The position numbers and the translations under genes were made by a program. The notes beneath the pieces were generated by a model that worked only from the letters and a program-made list of their open reading frames with translations, ran no database searches and was not told where the DNA came from. Source: Psychrobacter glacincola (GTDB lineage: Bacteria; Pseudomonadota; Gammaproteobacteria; Pseudomonadales; Moraxellaceae). From it: 64,000 bases of DNA. Shown here in pieces: positions 49,504-58,540 of the stretch; the first letter of the stretch is position 1, and the number at the start of each line of letters is the position of its first letter. The stretch spans positions 558,001-622,000 of the forward strand of contig NZ_CAJGZH010000002.1 in assembly GCF_904846075.1 (NCBI RefSeq), in the 5' to 3' direction.

Positions 49504-49917
49504 TATTGCTATATAACTTATCTAAATATCATCACTACCGGTTACAGCATTAACGGCAATCTTGTGATGTTTTTCCATAATGCATGGTGAATCTCATATA
49601 TCTTTTAAATATATGAGCTATTTTCTTGCATGTCTTTTAAGAAATACCACTTGTTACCAAAAATCGTGCAGATTTCTTTAGTTTGCCTCTAAACAGCTAA
49701 TATACATACATTTATTAGCTTCTTAGAGGTCGCCTAAGATAGGTTTTAACTGATTTAATGTAAGTCATCTACACGTGCCTATATCTTTTCATGCTCTGTA
49801 AAACTAAAAACCATACCTTATAGGTATATATTTATACTTAGATAGTTTTTGACTTGATCATCAGAAAACAATAACTTGTTAGACACTTATAAGGATATTA
49901 TCCATGGAGAAATACGA
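49504..49917. other. intergenic stretch between catD and benK
   Basis: Holds a hairpin without a T run (CTCATATAT / ATATATGAG, near 49591-49616) that may end the catD transcript, and a BenM/CatM-type operator for benK. No short gene is supported. Confidence 0.5.
49813..49827. promoter_or_regulatory. BenM/CatM-type operator ATAC-N7-GTAT before benK
   Basis: ATACCTTATAGGTAT is a second exact dyad match, 91 bp before the benK start, so benK is probably a separate regulated transcription unit. Confidence 0.8.
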
Positions 49918-51282
49918 ATGGAATCACCAACCTTAAACATCAATAAAGTTATTGATGAAGCCAAATTCGCGCCCTTTCATTGGAAGGTGCTGTTTTGGTG
50001 CCTACTGATTATTATCTTTGATGGTTATGATCTCATCATTTATGGTGTAGCATTACCCTTACTCATGGAAGAATGGTCTTTGACCGCAGTACAAGCAGGA
50101 TTTCTTGCCAGCGCAGCACTTTTTGGCATGATGTTTGGTGCAATGATTTTTGGTACCTTGTCTGATAAAATCGGCCGTAAAAAAACTATTATGATTTGCG
50201 TTGCCTTATTTAGTACCTTTACATTCGCTGGCGCATTCGCCAATGGTCCGATGCAGTTTGCTGCCTTACGCTTTATTGCTGGTCTTGGTATCGGCGGTGT
50301 AATGCCCATCTGTGTAGCGCTGACCTCTGAATATGCCCCAAAACGTATCCGCAGTACTCTAGTTGCCATTATGTTTAGTGGTTATGCCATAGGCGGAATG
50401 GCGTCAGCATTGTTGGGATCATTTCTGGTGGTAGATTATGGCTGGGAGATTATGTTTTATATCGCCGGCATCCCTACCTTACTATTGCCAATTATTTGGA
50501 AAATGCTGCCTGAATCTTTGATGTATTTGGTTAAAGAAAAAAGACACGATGAGGCCAAGAAAGTCGTCTGCAAACTTGCACCACAAGAGAAAGTTACCGC
50601 GTCAACTACTTTGATATTAGACGAACCAACCAAAGGTGACGATGCTTCTATTAAAGCCTTGTTCCTAAAAAATCGCGGCTTTACCACAATCATGTTCTGG
50701 GTAGCCTTCTTTATGTGCTTATTGATGGTATATGCTCTCGCCAGTTGGTTACCAAAGCTTATGATTCAAGCAGGTTACTCGCTAGGTGCTAGTATGCTGT
50801 TCTTATTCGCACTCAATATTGGTGGGATGGTTGGCGCTATTGGTGGCGGTGTACTGGCTGATAGATTCCATCTAAAACCAGTATTAACCATTATGTTTGT
50901 AGCTGGTGCAGCCGCATTGATATTACTTGGCTACAATAGCCCGCAAGTGGTGCTATATAGTCTTATAGCGATTGCAGGCGCTACTACTATTGGCTCACAG
51001 ATATTACTCTACACCTTTGTCGCTCAGTATTATCCTACTGCTGTACGTACCACAGCTATGGGTTGGGCATCAGGTATCGGTCGTATTGGTGCTATCGTAG
51101 GTCCTATCTTAACTGGGGCGCTACTTACACTAGAGCTAAGCCACCAAACTAACTTTTTGTTTATCGCCATACCAGGAATAATTGCAGCTGCTGCTATTTT
51201 CCTTGTAAACTTAAATGCAGCAGTAGATAGTAAAAAAATTCAAGAGAAACCAGTCACTTTAGATACACCTATAGCGACCTAA
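49918..51282 (+). CDS. benK: aromatic acid:H+ symporter, MFS (BenK-like)
   Basis: A 454-residue, 12-helix transporter of the aromatic acid:H+ symporter family. DGYDLIIYGVALPLLMEEW in helix 1 carries the substrate-associated acidic residue and matches Acinetobacter BenK; the helix 2-3 loop GTLSDKIGRKK and RFIAGLGIGGVMPICVAL are the usual family motifs. The frame opens at a TTG (49876), but the ATG at 49918 follows GGAG with eight bases spacing. A competing ATG at 49904 is out of frame. It gives the cell a second benzoate importer besides BenE. Confidence 0.92.
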   Translation: MESPTLNINKVIDEAKFAPFHWKVLFWCLLIIIFDGYDLIIYGVALPLLMEEWSLTAVQAGFLASAALFGMMFGAMIFGTLSDKIGRKKTIMICVALFSTFTFAGAFANGPMQFAALRFIAGLGIGGVMPICVALTSEYAPKRIRSTLVAIMFSGYAIGGMASALLGSFLVVDYGWEIMFYIAGIPTLLLPIIWKMLPESLMYLVKEKRHDEAKKVVCKLAPQEKVTASTTLILDEPTKGDDASIKALFLKNRGFTTIMFWVAFFMCLLMVYALASWLPKLMIQAGYSLGASMLFLFALNIGGMVGAIGGGVLADRFHLKPVLTIMFVAGAAALILLGYNSPQVVLYSLIAIAGATTIGSQILLYTFVAQYYPTAVRTTAMGWASGIGRIGAIVGPILTGALLTLELSHQTNFLFIAIPGIIAAAAIFLVNLNAAVDSKKIQEKPVTLDTPIAT

Positions 51283-51340
51283 ATCTGATTTAGACTTTAC
51301 TTTCATGCAGATGTTCTTGTTTTATACTTATTAGTTTTTA

Positions 51341-51368
51341 GCGTACTCACGATGTGGGTACGTTTTTT
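51341..51368 (+). terminator. rho-independent terminator of benK
   Basis: GCGTACTCAC pairs with GTGGGTACGT (two G-T pairs) across GAT, then six T residues. Confidence 0.8.
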
Positions 51369-51547
51369 CAATATCTCCTACATATTTATGAGTAGGGTCT
51401 GTTGACCAATAGAATATGTCAAAACAAGAGTAACCAGCTCTTAGCTTTTTTTATACTTTGAATGAAAGATATATCCTTTATTGCCAATCATTTAAAAGTT
51501 TCATTTATAGACCCTTACTTTTAAAATATCTGCTGAAACTATCCATT

Positions 51548-51566
51548 TTGATACTATTTTGATACT
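51548..51566 (+). repeat. paired direct repeats TTGATACT, right side
   Basis: Copies at 51548-51555 and 51559-51566 repeat the pair at 27100-27118 in the same orientation and with the same 11-bp period, differing only in the spacer. Confidence 0.5.
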
Positions 51567-51702
51567 CCAAATTTATTGATAAGCATATCTACTTGTTGAT
51601 AGATATACTTATCTTCTAACCTAACCCTCCAATGCAAAAGGCTTTACGCCAATAATTGCAGCTACTTATCGCCATTCATTGTGTATTGTTGTTGTAAAAA
51701 CA

Positions 51703-51806
51703 AGGACTCATAATCCTTTGGTCGTAGGTTCAAGTCCTACTGGGTCCACCACATTCAAACCCTTACAGTCATTGACTTGTAAGGGTTTTTTATTGTCTAG
51801 AATTTA
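51703..51806 (+). repeat. attR: right direct repeat with tRNA-Ile2 3' fragment
   Basis: Contains the last 46 bases of tRNA-Ile2, starting at the anticodon stem, and a copy of the terminator. It differs from attL at five positions, one of which changes GGGCCC to GGGTCC in the acceptor arm. No 5' half of a tRNA precedes it, so it is not a gene. Confidence 0.9.
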
Positions 51807-51881
51807 ATAGAAAACAATCATTGAGCTGTGCTGAAAAACCAGTAAAAGTAAACTTGCTAAACTAGTGAATTTAATAGCAGT

Positions 51882-51930
51882 AAAAAAGGTTGCCAACACT
51901 ATATGTAATATAGCGTTAGCAACCTTTTTT
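51882..51930. terminator. rho-independent terminator of maeA
   Basis: A 22-bp imperfect stem (AAAAAAGGTTGCCAACACTATA with its near complement) and five-base loop, with A and T runs on both sides. It lies just after the maeA stop on the minus strand. Confidence 0.88.
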
Positions 51931-51993
51931 CATTTAGTGTTTTACTTAGATAATGTGCCTAATATTAGAATTTGTTATATCTAATTTCTAACA

Positions 51994-53676
51994 TTAGAAA
52001 GAAGTACGGCGATAATTACGATATTCAGGTAACCAAAAATTCGCTTTTAATCGACGTTGTAAATTCTCCGCTGTGATAGGTAGTGCTAGCTTATCTTGAG
52101 CCGCTTGCAATGCCACTGCATACGCTATTTTTTCACTGATCTCTCTAATGACTTTAATAGGCGGTAGGATGGCACCAGGTGCTTTTTCGTATTCCATTGA
52201 TATATCTGCAAGGGCTTGGCTTGCCGCCATGAGCATATTATCGCTGATACCCGTCGCCCGTGCTGCTAAAACACCCAGACCAATCCCGGGGAAAATATAG
52301 CTGTTATTACACTGAGAAACCTCGAAAGACTGACCTTCAAAAGTGGTATGAGGAAAAGGACTACCTGTTGCAACAATTGCCTTACCCTTGCTCCAATTAG
52401 TCACTTCTTGCGGTGTTGCTTCTACACGAGACGTGGGGTTTGAAAGTGGTAATACAATAGGATGTTCAGTATTAACACACAAGGATTCGATCACCTCTTG
52501 GGTGAACAGACCTTTTTGTCCACTGACGCCGAATAATACGGTTATTTTTGCTTGTTTAACCACTTGCGCTAAACCGAGTTTCTTACTTTTATCCCAGCTT
52601 TCAATAGCGGATTCTTTTTGTACTAACGGTTCTTGGAATTTTTGTAGCTCCGTCATGTTATCAGTAAGCAGGCCATAGCGGTCAACCATAAATACTTGGC
52701 TGCGAGCCTGCGCCTCCGTTAACCCTTCACGCTGCATTTGGCGAATGATATGTTCAGCAATACCGCAACCAGCAGACCCTGCGCCTAAAAATGCTATTTT
52801 TTGTTGGCTAAGCTTTTGGCCCTTATTTAAGCACGCGGCAATCAAGGTACCGACTGAAACCGCAGCAGTGCCCTGAATGTCATCATTGAAGCAGCATAAT
52901 TGGTCACGATATTTATTCAATAATGGTGTCGCGTTCTCTTGGGCAAAATCTTCAAATTGTAATAATGCCTCAGGCCAACGACGTTTAACGGCTTGAATAA
53001 ATAAGTCGACAAACTCATTATATTCATCACCAGAAATGCGTGGGTTTCTCCAGCCCATGTACATAGGATCGTCAAGTAGCTGTTGATTATTGGTACCAAC
53101 ATCCAACAAAATTGGTAGGCAATAAGCTGGGCTAATACCACCACAAGCGGTGTACAAAGCCAATTTACCAATGGGAATACCCATACCACCAATACCTTGA
53201 TCCCCTAGACCTAATATACGTTCGCCGTCAGTGACAACGATTACCTTCACATTTTGTTTGGTAGCATTTTGCAGCATGTCATCGATTTTATGGCGCTCAG
53301 GATATGAGATAAATAAACCACGTTTACGGCGATAAATTTGCGAGAATTTTTCACATGCTTGACCAACCGTCGGGGTATAAATGAGCGGCATAACCTCTTC
53401 AATATGCTGCTCAATTAGATGGTGAAATAAGGTTTCATTGGTATCTTGTATGTTACGCAAGTAAATATGCTTATCCATATCATTAGTGAATGAGCGCAGT
53501 TGATGATAAGCGCGTAGTGATTGCTCTTCAATTGTCTCAATGTTATGAGGCAATAGCCCAGTTAAATTAAAGCTATCACGTTCTTCTGATGAAAAAGCAC
53601 TGCCTTTATTTAGTAAAGGAGTCTCTAAAAGAGCGGGGCCTGCAACGGGAATATATAAAGGACGCTTGTTTGACAT
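51994..53676 (-). CDS. maeA: NAD-dependent malic enzyme (oxaloacetate-decarboxylating)
   Basis: A 560-residue malic enzyme of the long SfcA/eukaryotic-like class. [20 protein letters not shown] holds the catalytic Tyr; [20 protein letters not shown], the metal site FEDFAQENA and [12 protein letters not shown], and the NAD fold [13 protein letters not shown] follow. It makes pyruvate and NADH from malate, useful when growth on aromatic-derived succinate and acetyl-CoA needs anaplerotic balance. It lies outside the island, beside attR. Confidence 0.95.
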   Translation of the reverse strand: MSNKRPLYIPVAGPALLETPLLNKGSAFSSEERDSFNLTGLLPHNIETIEEQSLRAYHQLRSFTNDMDKHIYLRNIQDTNETLFHHLIEQHIEEVMPLIYTPTVGQACEKFSQIYRRKRGLFISYPERHKIDDMLQNATKQNVKVIVVTDGERILGLGDQGIGGMGIPIGKLALYTACGGISPAYCLPILLDVGTNNQQLLDDPMYMGWRNPRISGDEYNEFVDLFIQAVKRRWPEALLQFEDFAQENATPLLNKYRDQLCCFNDDIQGTAAVSVGTLIAACLNKGQKLSQQKIAFLGAGSAGCGIAEHIIRQMQREGLTEAQARSQVFMVDRYGLLTDNMTELQKFQEPLVQKESAIESWDKSKKLGLAQVVKQAKITVLFGVSGQKGLFTQEVIESLCVNTEHPIVLPLSNPTSRVEATPQEVTNWSKGKAIVATGSPFPHTTFEGQSFEVSQCNNSYIFPGIGLGVLAARATGISDNMLMAASQALADISMEYEKAPGAILPPIKVIREISEKIAYAVALQAAQDKLALPITAENLQRRLKANFWLPEYRNYRRTSF

Positions 53677-54020
53677 AATGTAATCTTCTTATTAAAGGCA
53701 TATGAGTGAAAGCTATGCTAGTGCTGCATTATACATAGCATCTACTGGTATTTAACAATAGATAACAAAATCATTTTGAATGAACATGGCTCTAAAGGTG
53801 ATGGCACGGATACATTGGCCTAGAAATATAGATATATTTAGCTTTTACCTTAAATTTTTATAAAAAAGGGTTTTTGATTATTGGGTGTTTTCTATGAGAT
53901 TTCATACAATCGAAGCCGCTACCTTTATTGATTTCAGTATTGACGGCGGTATTTATAGGAATCTTTGTTAAGCAGATAAGTAATCCGCCAATATGGCTTT
54001 TATTATCACTACGATATTTT
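53677..54020. other. intergenic stretch upstream of maeA
   Basis: AT-rich, presumably the maeA promoter region and the end of the exporter operon. Only very short frames (27 and 25 codons) are present; none is convincing. No clear terminator was found for the exporter operon. Confidence 0.4.
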
Positions 54021-54824
54021 TCAATTATTCAACGTATCACTATCAATACGACCATCAACCAAATTAATCGTTCGATCACAAGATGCTGACAAGCGTGGAT
54101 CATGGGTAACCAACAATACCGCGCAATCACGTTCCTGATTGACTTTGCGGAACAGCTCAAACACTTCTCCAGCCGTCACGGTATCCAGATTACCTGTAGG
54201 TTCATCAGCCAATAGCAATGCCGGTTCGGTTATCAAGGCGCGTGCAATGGCGACACGCTGTTGCTGACCACCTGATAGCTCGTTAGGCTTACTGTCAGCG
54301 AACTGCTCCAGACCAACCGCTGCCAGTAGCTCGCGCGCTTTTTGGATAGCAAGCTTATTTGGACGACCCCTTGTCAATGTTAGCGGCATTAAGATATTGT
54401 CTAATGCACTAAACGCTTGAATCAGATGATGAAATTGAAAGACAAAGCCAATACTACTGCCACGTAAAGCGGTGCGACCAGCATCATTCATAGCGCTGGT
54501 TGCTTGACCCAATAGATATAGCTCACCGCTGGTTGGCTGATCTAGTAACCCTAGTACATTTAGCAAAGTGCTTTTACCTGAACCAGAAGGACCAATCAGG
54601 GCAGCAAAGTCGTTATTGCTGATGGTTAAGTCAATACCGTGCAGCACCTCAATCTCATTAGGTTGACCGATGTTATAAGACTTTTTTAGTGCCTCTAAAC
54701 GCAGAACTTCGTGAGATTGACTGGACATAGGAGTTGACGTCTTATTAAAAGGATTGACAGAAACATCTTTAAAGTCACTGTTAAAGTCATTATTAAAAGT
54801 GTCGCTAGAATCATGATTAGACAT
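54021..54824 (-). CDS. ABC transporter ATPase, LolD/MacB/DevA type
   Basis: ATP-binding subunit of a MacAB/DevBCA-like exporter. Walker [13 protein letters not shown]-loop FQFHHL, signature [15 protein letters not shown] and Walker [13 protein letters not shown] are intact. The frame extends eight codons further upstream, but ATG 54824 (MSNHDSS) is preferred; it overlaps the end of the permease gene by eight bases, which points to translational coupling. A polar N-terminal stretch of about 40 residues precedes the ATPase core ([11 protein letters not shown]). 267 residues. Last gene of a three-gene operon. Confidence 0.9.
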   Translation of the reverse strand: MSNHDSSDTFNNDFNSDFKDVSVNPFNKTSTPMSSQSHEVLRLEALKKSYNIGQPNEIEVLHGIDLTISNNDFAALIGPSGSGKSTLLNVLGLLDQPTSGELYLLGQATSAMNDAGRTALRGSSIGFVFQFHHLIQAFSALDNILMPLTLTRGRPNKLAIQKARELLAAVGLEQFADSKPNELSGGQQQRVAIARALITEPALLLADEPTGNLDTVTAGEVFELFRKVNQERDCAVLLVTHDPRLSASCDRTINLVDGRIDSDTLNN

Positions 54825-56097
54825 AACGAATAGCCACCACTGGATCAAGTGCTGCTGCGCGCCGCGCTGGAATAGCGGCTGCTATCACACCAGTTAGCGT
54901 TGCTAACGACATAGTCACTAAGATCAGGTTTATCGATATGGGAATGGTAAATATGTCGGGCCCAAAAGTATTAAAAGACCAGACCAATACATAGCTGACA
55001 CCACTACCGACAATCGAGCCTAGCAAGCCAAATATAGCCCCTTGAATTAAGAATATTCGTAGGATTTTCTGACGAGTTGCACCCATGGCTCGTAAGATAC
55101 CAATCTCGCGCGTACGCTGAACCACACTGACTGACAGCACACTGGCAATGCCAAAAGCCACCGAGATCGCCACAAAAACGACAATCATATTGCTAGATAA
55201 ACTTTGAGCCGTGAGACCACTCAGCAGTTGGGCGTTGGTTTCAATCCAGCTTTCTGCTTGCAATGAGGTCAAACGACCCACTTGTGCAGCGATTTCCTCC
55301 GCCTCAAAGATATCTTCAACCGTCAAATCAATGACTGTGATACCGCCCGGTAGGTTGAGTAATGACTGCGCTTGTTTTAAGTCTAGATAGACGTAGCGCG
55401 CATCAAGCTCTCGTACGCCGAGCTCAAATATACCAGCGATATTGACTACAGCGCTGTTGTTACTAAGGTTGCTACCAAAGTTGTTACTCAGATTATTGTT
55501 GCCATTATCACCACTGTCTTGACCTGTGTCCAAACGTAATTTGCTGCCGACCTCTACTCCCAAATCTTTAGCCAGTTCACTACCAATCAATACATTATCT
55601 GCGCCCACTCGCAGCTCACCACTGATTAAGTATTCATCAAGTGGGATTATATTCTGATAACGCGCCAAGTCAGTACCTACTAGTATTACCGACTCTAATG
55701 CCTCACCACGCCGGACAAACCCAGGCCCAGACACGTTTGGCGATACGGCAGTTAATAAGGGCAGTTGATCTAGCGTGTCAGTGATTTGCTGCCAATTATT
55801 AATAGAACGTAGCCGCTGTGGACGCTTGTCTTCTTGTATCAGTTGCAGCGTATCATCAGCAGATGGCGCTATTAGGTTGACTTCGTCTGGCGCTACTAAG
55901 CGAATATGTGCCTGACTGCCGAGGGTACTGTCAATAAGGTTGGTCTGTAATCCTTGGATGAGTGCGGTGATAAATATAATAACGGCAACACCTATCGCCA
56001 CTCCAAGAGTAATCATCAACGACTGTATGCGTCCCTCGCGTAAAAAACTGATGGCAATGTTGGCATCAATCCATAGTCTATCGAAAAATGCCGTCAA
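54817..56097 (-). CDS. ABC transporter permease, FtsX/MacB type
   Basis: Membrane subunit with the MacB/FtsX layout: one N-terminal helix (about residues 27-50, ITLGVAIGVAVIIFITALI), a large periplasmic MacB_PCD domain of about 230 residues, then three C-terminal helices with VVQRTREIGILRAMGATRQKI between. It starts with TTG, overlapping the stop of the adaptor gene as TTGA, so translation is coupled. In the periplasmic domain an Asn/Ser/Gly-rich stretch (SGDNGNNNLSNNFGSNLSNN) near residue 200 is a low-complexity insertion. Confidence 0.9.
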   Translation of the reverse strand: MTAFFDRLWIDANIAISFLREGRIQSLMITLGVAIGVAVIIFITALIQGLQTNLIDSTLGSQAHIRLVAPDEVNLIAPSADDTLQLIQEDKRPQRLRSINNWQQITDTLDQLPLLTAVSPNVSGPGFVRRGEALESVILVGTDLARYQNIIPLDEYLISGELRVGADNVLIGSELAKDLGVEVGSKLRLDTGQDSGDNGNNNLSNNFGSNLSNNSAVVNIAGIFELGVRELDARYVYLDLKQAQSLLNLPGGITVIDLTVEDIFEAEEIAAQVGRLTSLQAESWIETNAQLLSGLTAQSLSSNMIVVFVAISVAFGIASVLSVSVVQRTREIGILRAMGATRQKILRIFLIQGAIFGLLGSIVGSGVSYVLVWSFNTFGPDIFTIPISINLILVTMSLATLTGVIAAAIPARRAAALDPVVAIRYV

Positions 56098-57335
56098 TTG
56101 ACTGTCTCCGCTGCTTGGCTCTTATCACTTACCGTCGTTATCTTGTCAGCATCAGGAGCGGCAAAAGGTGCTGCTTGAAGCGCGGTTCTCACTCTTTTTC
56201 CATCAGCCAGTGAGACAGTGGCATCAACCAAAATCTCATCGCCTGCGCTCAGTCCTAAGAGCACCTCTGATGCTGATAGCTCGCGTAACCCTAATTTCAC
56301 TACTTGACGTTGTGTTTTACCATCACGCAATAATAATACTTCGGCGCTGTCTTCTTTAATATTGGCTAGTGCATCATTAGGAATGACTAAGGCTTTTGCG
56401 CGTTGATCCGTTTCGATATTCACTGATACCGTCATATCTTGACGCAAAAAATCAGGTACAGGATCGACGGATAATCTCACCTCTACCGTACCGCGTTGCG
56501 GATCTATACTTGGTGCAATGAAACTAATACGTACGGGGAACGGTTGATCCGGATAGGCATCAGCAATAGCGACAGCCGGTTGCTGCAAGGCCAATCGAGA
56601 TAAATTACGTTCATCAAGCGGTACTCGTATTTCAGTTTTACCATCGAGGGCAATAGTAAACAAGCTTTGACCTGGCTGTACCAAATCGCCTACCTCAATA
56701 TTACGGGTTAGAATAGTGCCTGATACTTTGCTACGTACTTGCGCTTTGTTGAGCTGAGCCTGCAATGCTGCGATACGAGCACGTAATAAATCTTCTTCAA
56801 CACCACCAGAGGAGAGTGCATTCGCTCTCAGTCGTGCATTTTCAAGGTTATTGCGTGCTTGAGCTTGGGCTTGAATCGCCTGCTCCATTTCCTCATCAGA
56901 GATGGCCGAGATAGTAGCCAATTCGCGCCTACGCTCGACATTACGGCCAGCTTGCGCCAACGCTACTTCGGCATTGGTCAAATCTACTGCTGCCTGTGGA
57001 CGAGTGCTACTAATCAATTCCGCCAACTCGGCTTCTGCTTGCCGCACTTGGGCTGCAACGTCATCGGAGCTTAGTACCAACAATAAATCTCCTGCAGCGA
57101 CTTGTTCGCCTTCTGCTACCCGTCGCTCTAATACAACACCTGATATCTCGCTACCAATGTCAATATTCGATACGGCAACGACCCGTCCAGTCGCTACGAC
57201 CGTCTGCACCAAAGGCATCGAAGATATTCTATAGCTTGGTAATAGTGGTCCTTGCCACCAGCGAAAGGCAAAAAAGCCCGCAACAATGATGAGCAGTAGT
57301 GCGCTAACAATCAGTTTATAAGGAATAGCGCGCAA
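56094..57335 (-). CDS. periplasmic adaptor of an ABC exporter (HlyD/MacA family)
   Basis: Membrane fusion protein of 413 residues. An N-terminal anchor (LIVSALLLIIVAGFFAFRWW) is followed by the first lipoyl half (VVATGRVVAVSNIDIGSEIS), a coiled-coil hairpin (about 100-205) and the second half (VRSKVSGTILTRNIEVGDLV), then a beta-barrel domain. It starts with TTG behind GGGAGA, with no closer ATG. It heads the three-gene operon and would join the inner-membrane permease to an outer-membrane channel. Substrate unknown; MacA-like in architecture. Confidence 0.88.
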   Translation of the reverse strand: MRAIPYKLIVSALLLIIVAGFFAFRWWQGPLLPSYRISSMPLVQTVVATGRVVAVSNIDIGSEISGVVLERRVAEGEQVAAGDLLLVLSSDDVAAQVRQAEAELAELISSTRPQAAVDLTNAEVALAQAGRNVERRRELATISAISDEEMEQAIQAQAQARNNLENARLRANALSSGGVEEDLLRARIAALQAQLNKAQVRSKVSGTILTRNIEVGDLVQPGQSLFTIALDGKTEIRVPLDERNLSRLALQQPAVAIADAYPDQPFPVRISFIAPSIDPQRGTVEVRLSVDPVPDFLRQDMTVSVNIETDQRAKALVIPNDALANIKEDSAEVLLLRDGKTQRQVVKLGLRELSASEVLLGLSAGDEILVDATVSLADGKRVRTALQAAPFAAPDADKITTVSDKSQAAETVN

Positions 57336-57667
57336 TGAGTTTCTCCCGTTCAGAACAAATACCTAGTGGTTTACAGTTTCTACTAAATTCGATCGTTATG
57401 CGAGTTTACTGCAAAATTTTTTAGGTTTAAAATTATTTATTAACTGAAAATCATCCTGTTAGTATGGTTATATTTTGCATGGTTATATTAAAAATATTTT
57501 ATTCACTACAATAGTTAAGATGCAAAAAAACCCTTCTTGCTATTATTTATATAGCATGAAGAGTTTTTTACTGCCGAATAAATCAGTGCGATATATACAG
57601 ATTTAAAAGCCAAGTTAATCATCAAATGCCTATCGTAAAGACAAAATAATAACTCAAGTGCTCAGAA
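57336..57667. other. intergenic stretch between exporter and haem operons
   Basis: Holds the haem operon terminator at 57524-57570 and, nearer the adaptor gene, AT-rich DNA that should include the exporter promoter. No gene. Confidence 0.45.
57524..57570. terminator. rho-independent terminator of the haem-uptake operon
   Basis: An imperfect stem (CCCTTCTTGCTAT with ATAGCATGAAGAG) flanked by A and T runs, placed after the ATPase gene on the minus strand. Confidence 0.75.
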
Positions 57668-58525
57668 TCATATAAACACCAAACCATCTTCAGTTTGATG
57701 CACCTTAATATCAACATCATAAACATCGCTTAATTGCGAGCGTGTCATCACTTCACTAGGCGTTCCTTGTGCAACAACTTGTCCACCGCTTAATAGCACC
57801 ACTTCATCAGTATAGCGATGCGCATGGGTCAAATCATGCAACACAACCAAGATACTTTTGCGTTGCTGTCGTACCAAATTATGCAAATAATGAAGTAAAA
57901 AACGCTGATGGCGAATATCAAGATGATTGGTCGGCTCATCAAACATCATGATTTTAGTGTCTTGCATTAGCGCCCTTACGATAGCCAAGCGCTGCTTTTC
58001 ACCGCCTGATAAGGTTTGCACGCGGGCACTGACCAAACTTGATAACTCAAAATCCTGTAGTAAACGTTGCGCGCGCTCAACATGATGGCTATTTGGGCGC
58101 TGATACCATGCAAGATTTGGCGAGACTCCTAACAGCGCATAATCCAATACCGTTAACGGTAGCTCAAAACGCTCATGTTGTCCAACCCAAGCGATATGAC
58201 CATCATTCATGACCTCGTTGATCGGCTGACCGTAAATCGTAATGTGACCATCCGTTTTGAGGGCGGTTCCTGTGTGTTGACCCAAAACCGTGTGCAGCAA
58301 CGTACTTTTACCTGCGCCATTTGGTCCGATAAAGGCGACCAGCTTTTGGCTTGGCACGGTTAGATTGTCTATCTTTAACAATGTTTTATGACCATGCGAG
58401 ATATGAATATCTTGCATCGACAACAGCTCGCCTTCATCACTACTCTTGATATCACTACTATTTATACGACTGTCTCGACTCGCTGGTGATGTCTTTGATA
58501 TAGCCGTAAAATACGAATGAAACAT
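57668..58525 (-). CDS. hmuV: haemin ABC transporter ATPase (HmuV-like)
   Basis: ATPase of a FecCD-type importer. Walker A GPNGAGKSTLLHTV, signature LSGGEKQRLAIVRAL, Walker B IMMFDEPTNHLD, H-loop VLHDLTHAH. The frame opens at a TTG five codons earlier, but ATG 58525 follows GGAGAGAG. A polar N-terminal stretch of about 35 residues precedes the core (MQDIHISHGHKTLL), so translation could also begin later. It starts 15 bases after the permease stop; the haem role is inferred from the HmuT- and HemS-like neighbours. Confidence 0.88.
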   Translation of the reverse strand: MFHSYFTAISKTSPASRDSRINSSDIKSSDEGELLSMQDIHISHGHKTLLKIDNLTVPSQKLVAFIGPNGAGKSTLLHTVLGQHTGTALKTDGHITIYGQPINEVMNDGHIAWVGQHERFELPLTVLDYALLGVSPNLAWYQRPNSHHVERAQRLLQDFELSSLVSARVQTLSGGEKQRLAIVRALMQDTKIMMFDEPTNHLDIRHQRFLLHYLHNLVRQQRKSILVVLHDLTHAHRYTDEVVLLSGGQVVAQGTPSEVMTRSQLSDVYDVDIKVHQTEDGLVFI

Positions 58526-58540
58526 AAACACTCTCTCCAA

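Larger units (their letters stand above)
51283..51702. other. intergenic stretch at the right end of the island
   Basis: Contains the benK terminator, the right-hand TTGATACT pair and otherwise AT-rich DNA up to attR. No gene is supported. Confidence 0.5.
26969..51806. mobile_element. tRNA-Ile2-integrated genomic island carrying benzoate degradation
   Basis: The element is bounded by two direct repeats of 104 bp (26969-27072 and 51703-51806) that differ at five positions and contain the 3' part of the tRNA gene and its terminator. A tyrosine-integrase relic lies 172 bp inside the left end, reading away from the tRNA, which is the standard layout of tRNA-borne islands. Cargo is two insertion sequences, a hydroxyacid/semialdehyde operon, a broken maleylacetate reductase and the full ben-cat pathway. 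No conjugation or replication genes are present, and the integrase is broken, so it looks fixed in place. Confidence 0.88.

Noticed and set aside
49904-49936. Short frame from ATG 49904 before benK as a leader peptide
   Set aside because: Ten codons, out of frame with benK; its start bases form part of the benK ribosome binding site. No sign of attenuation structure.
51703-51748. Second tRNA-Ile(CAU) gene
   Set aside because: Only the 3' 46 bases are present; the upstream sequence does not form a D arm or 5' acceptor strand. It is the right att repeat.
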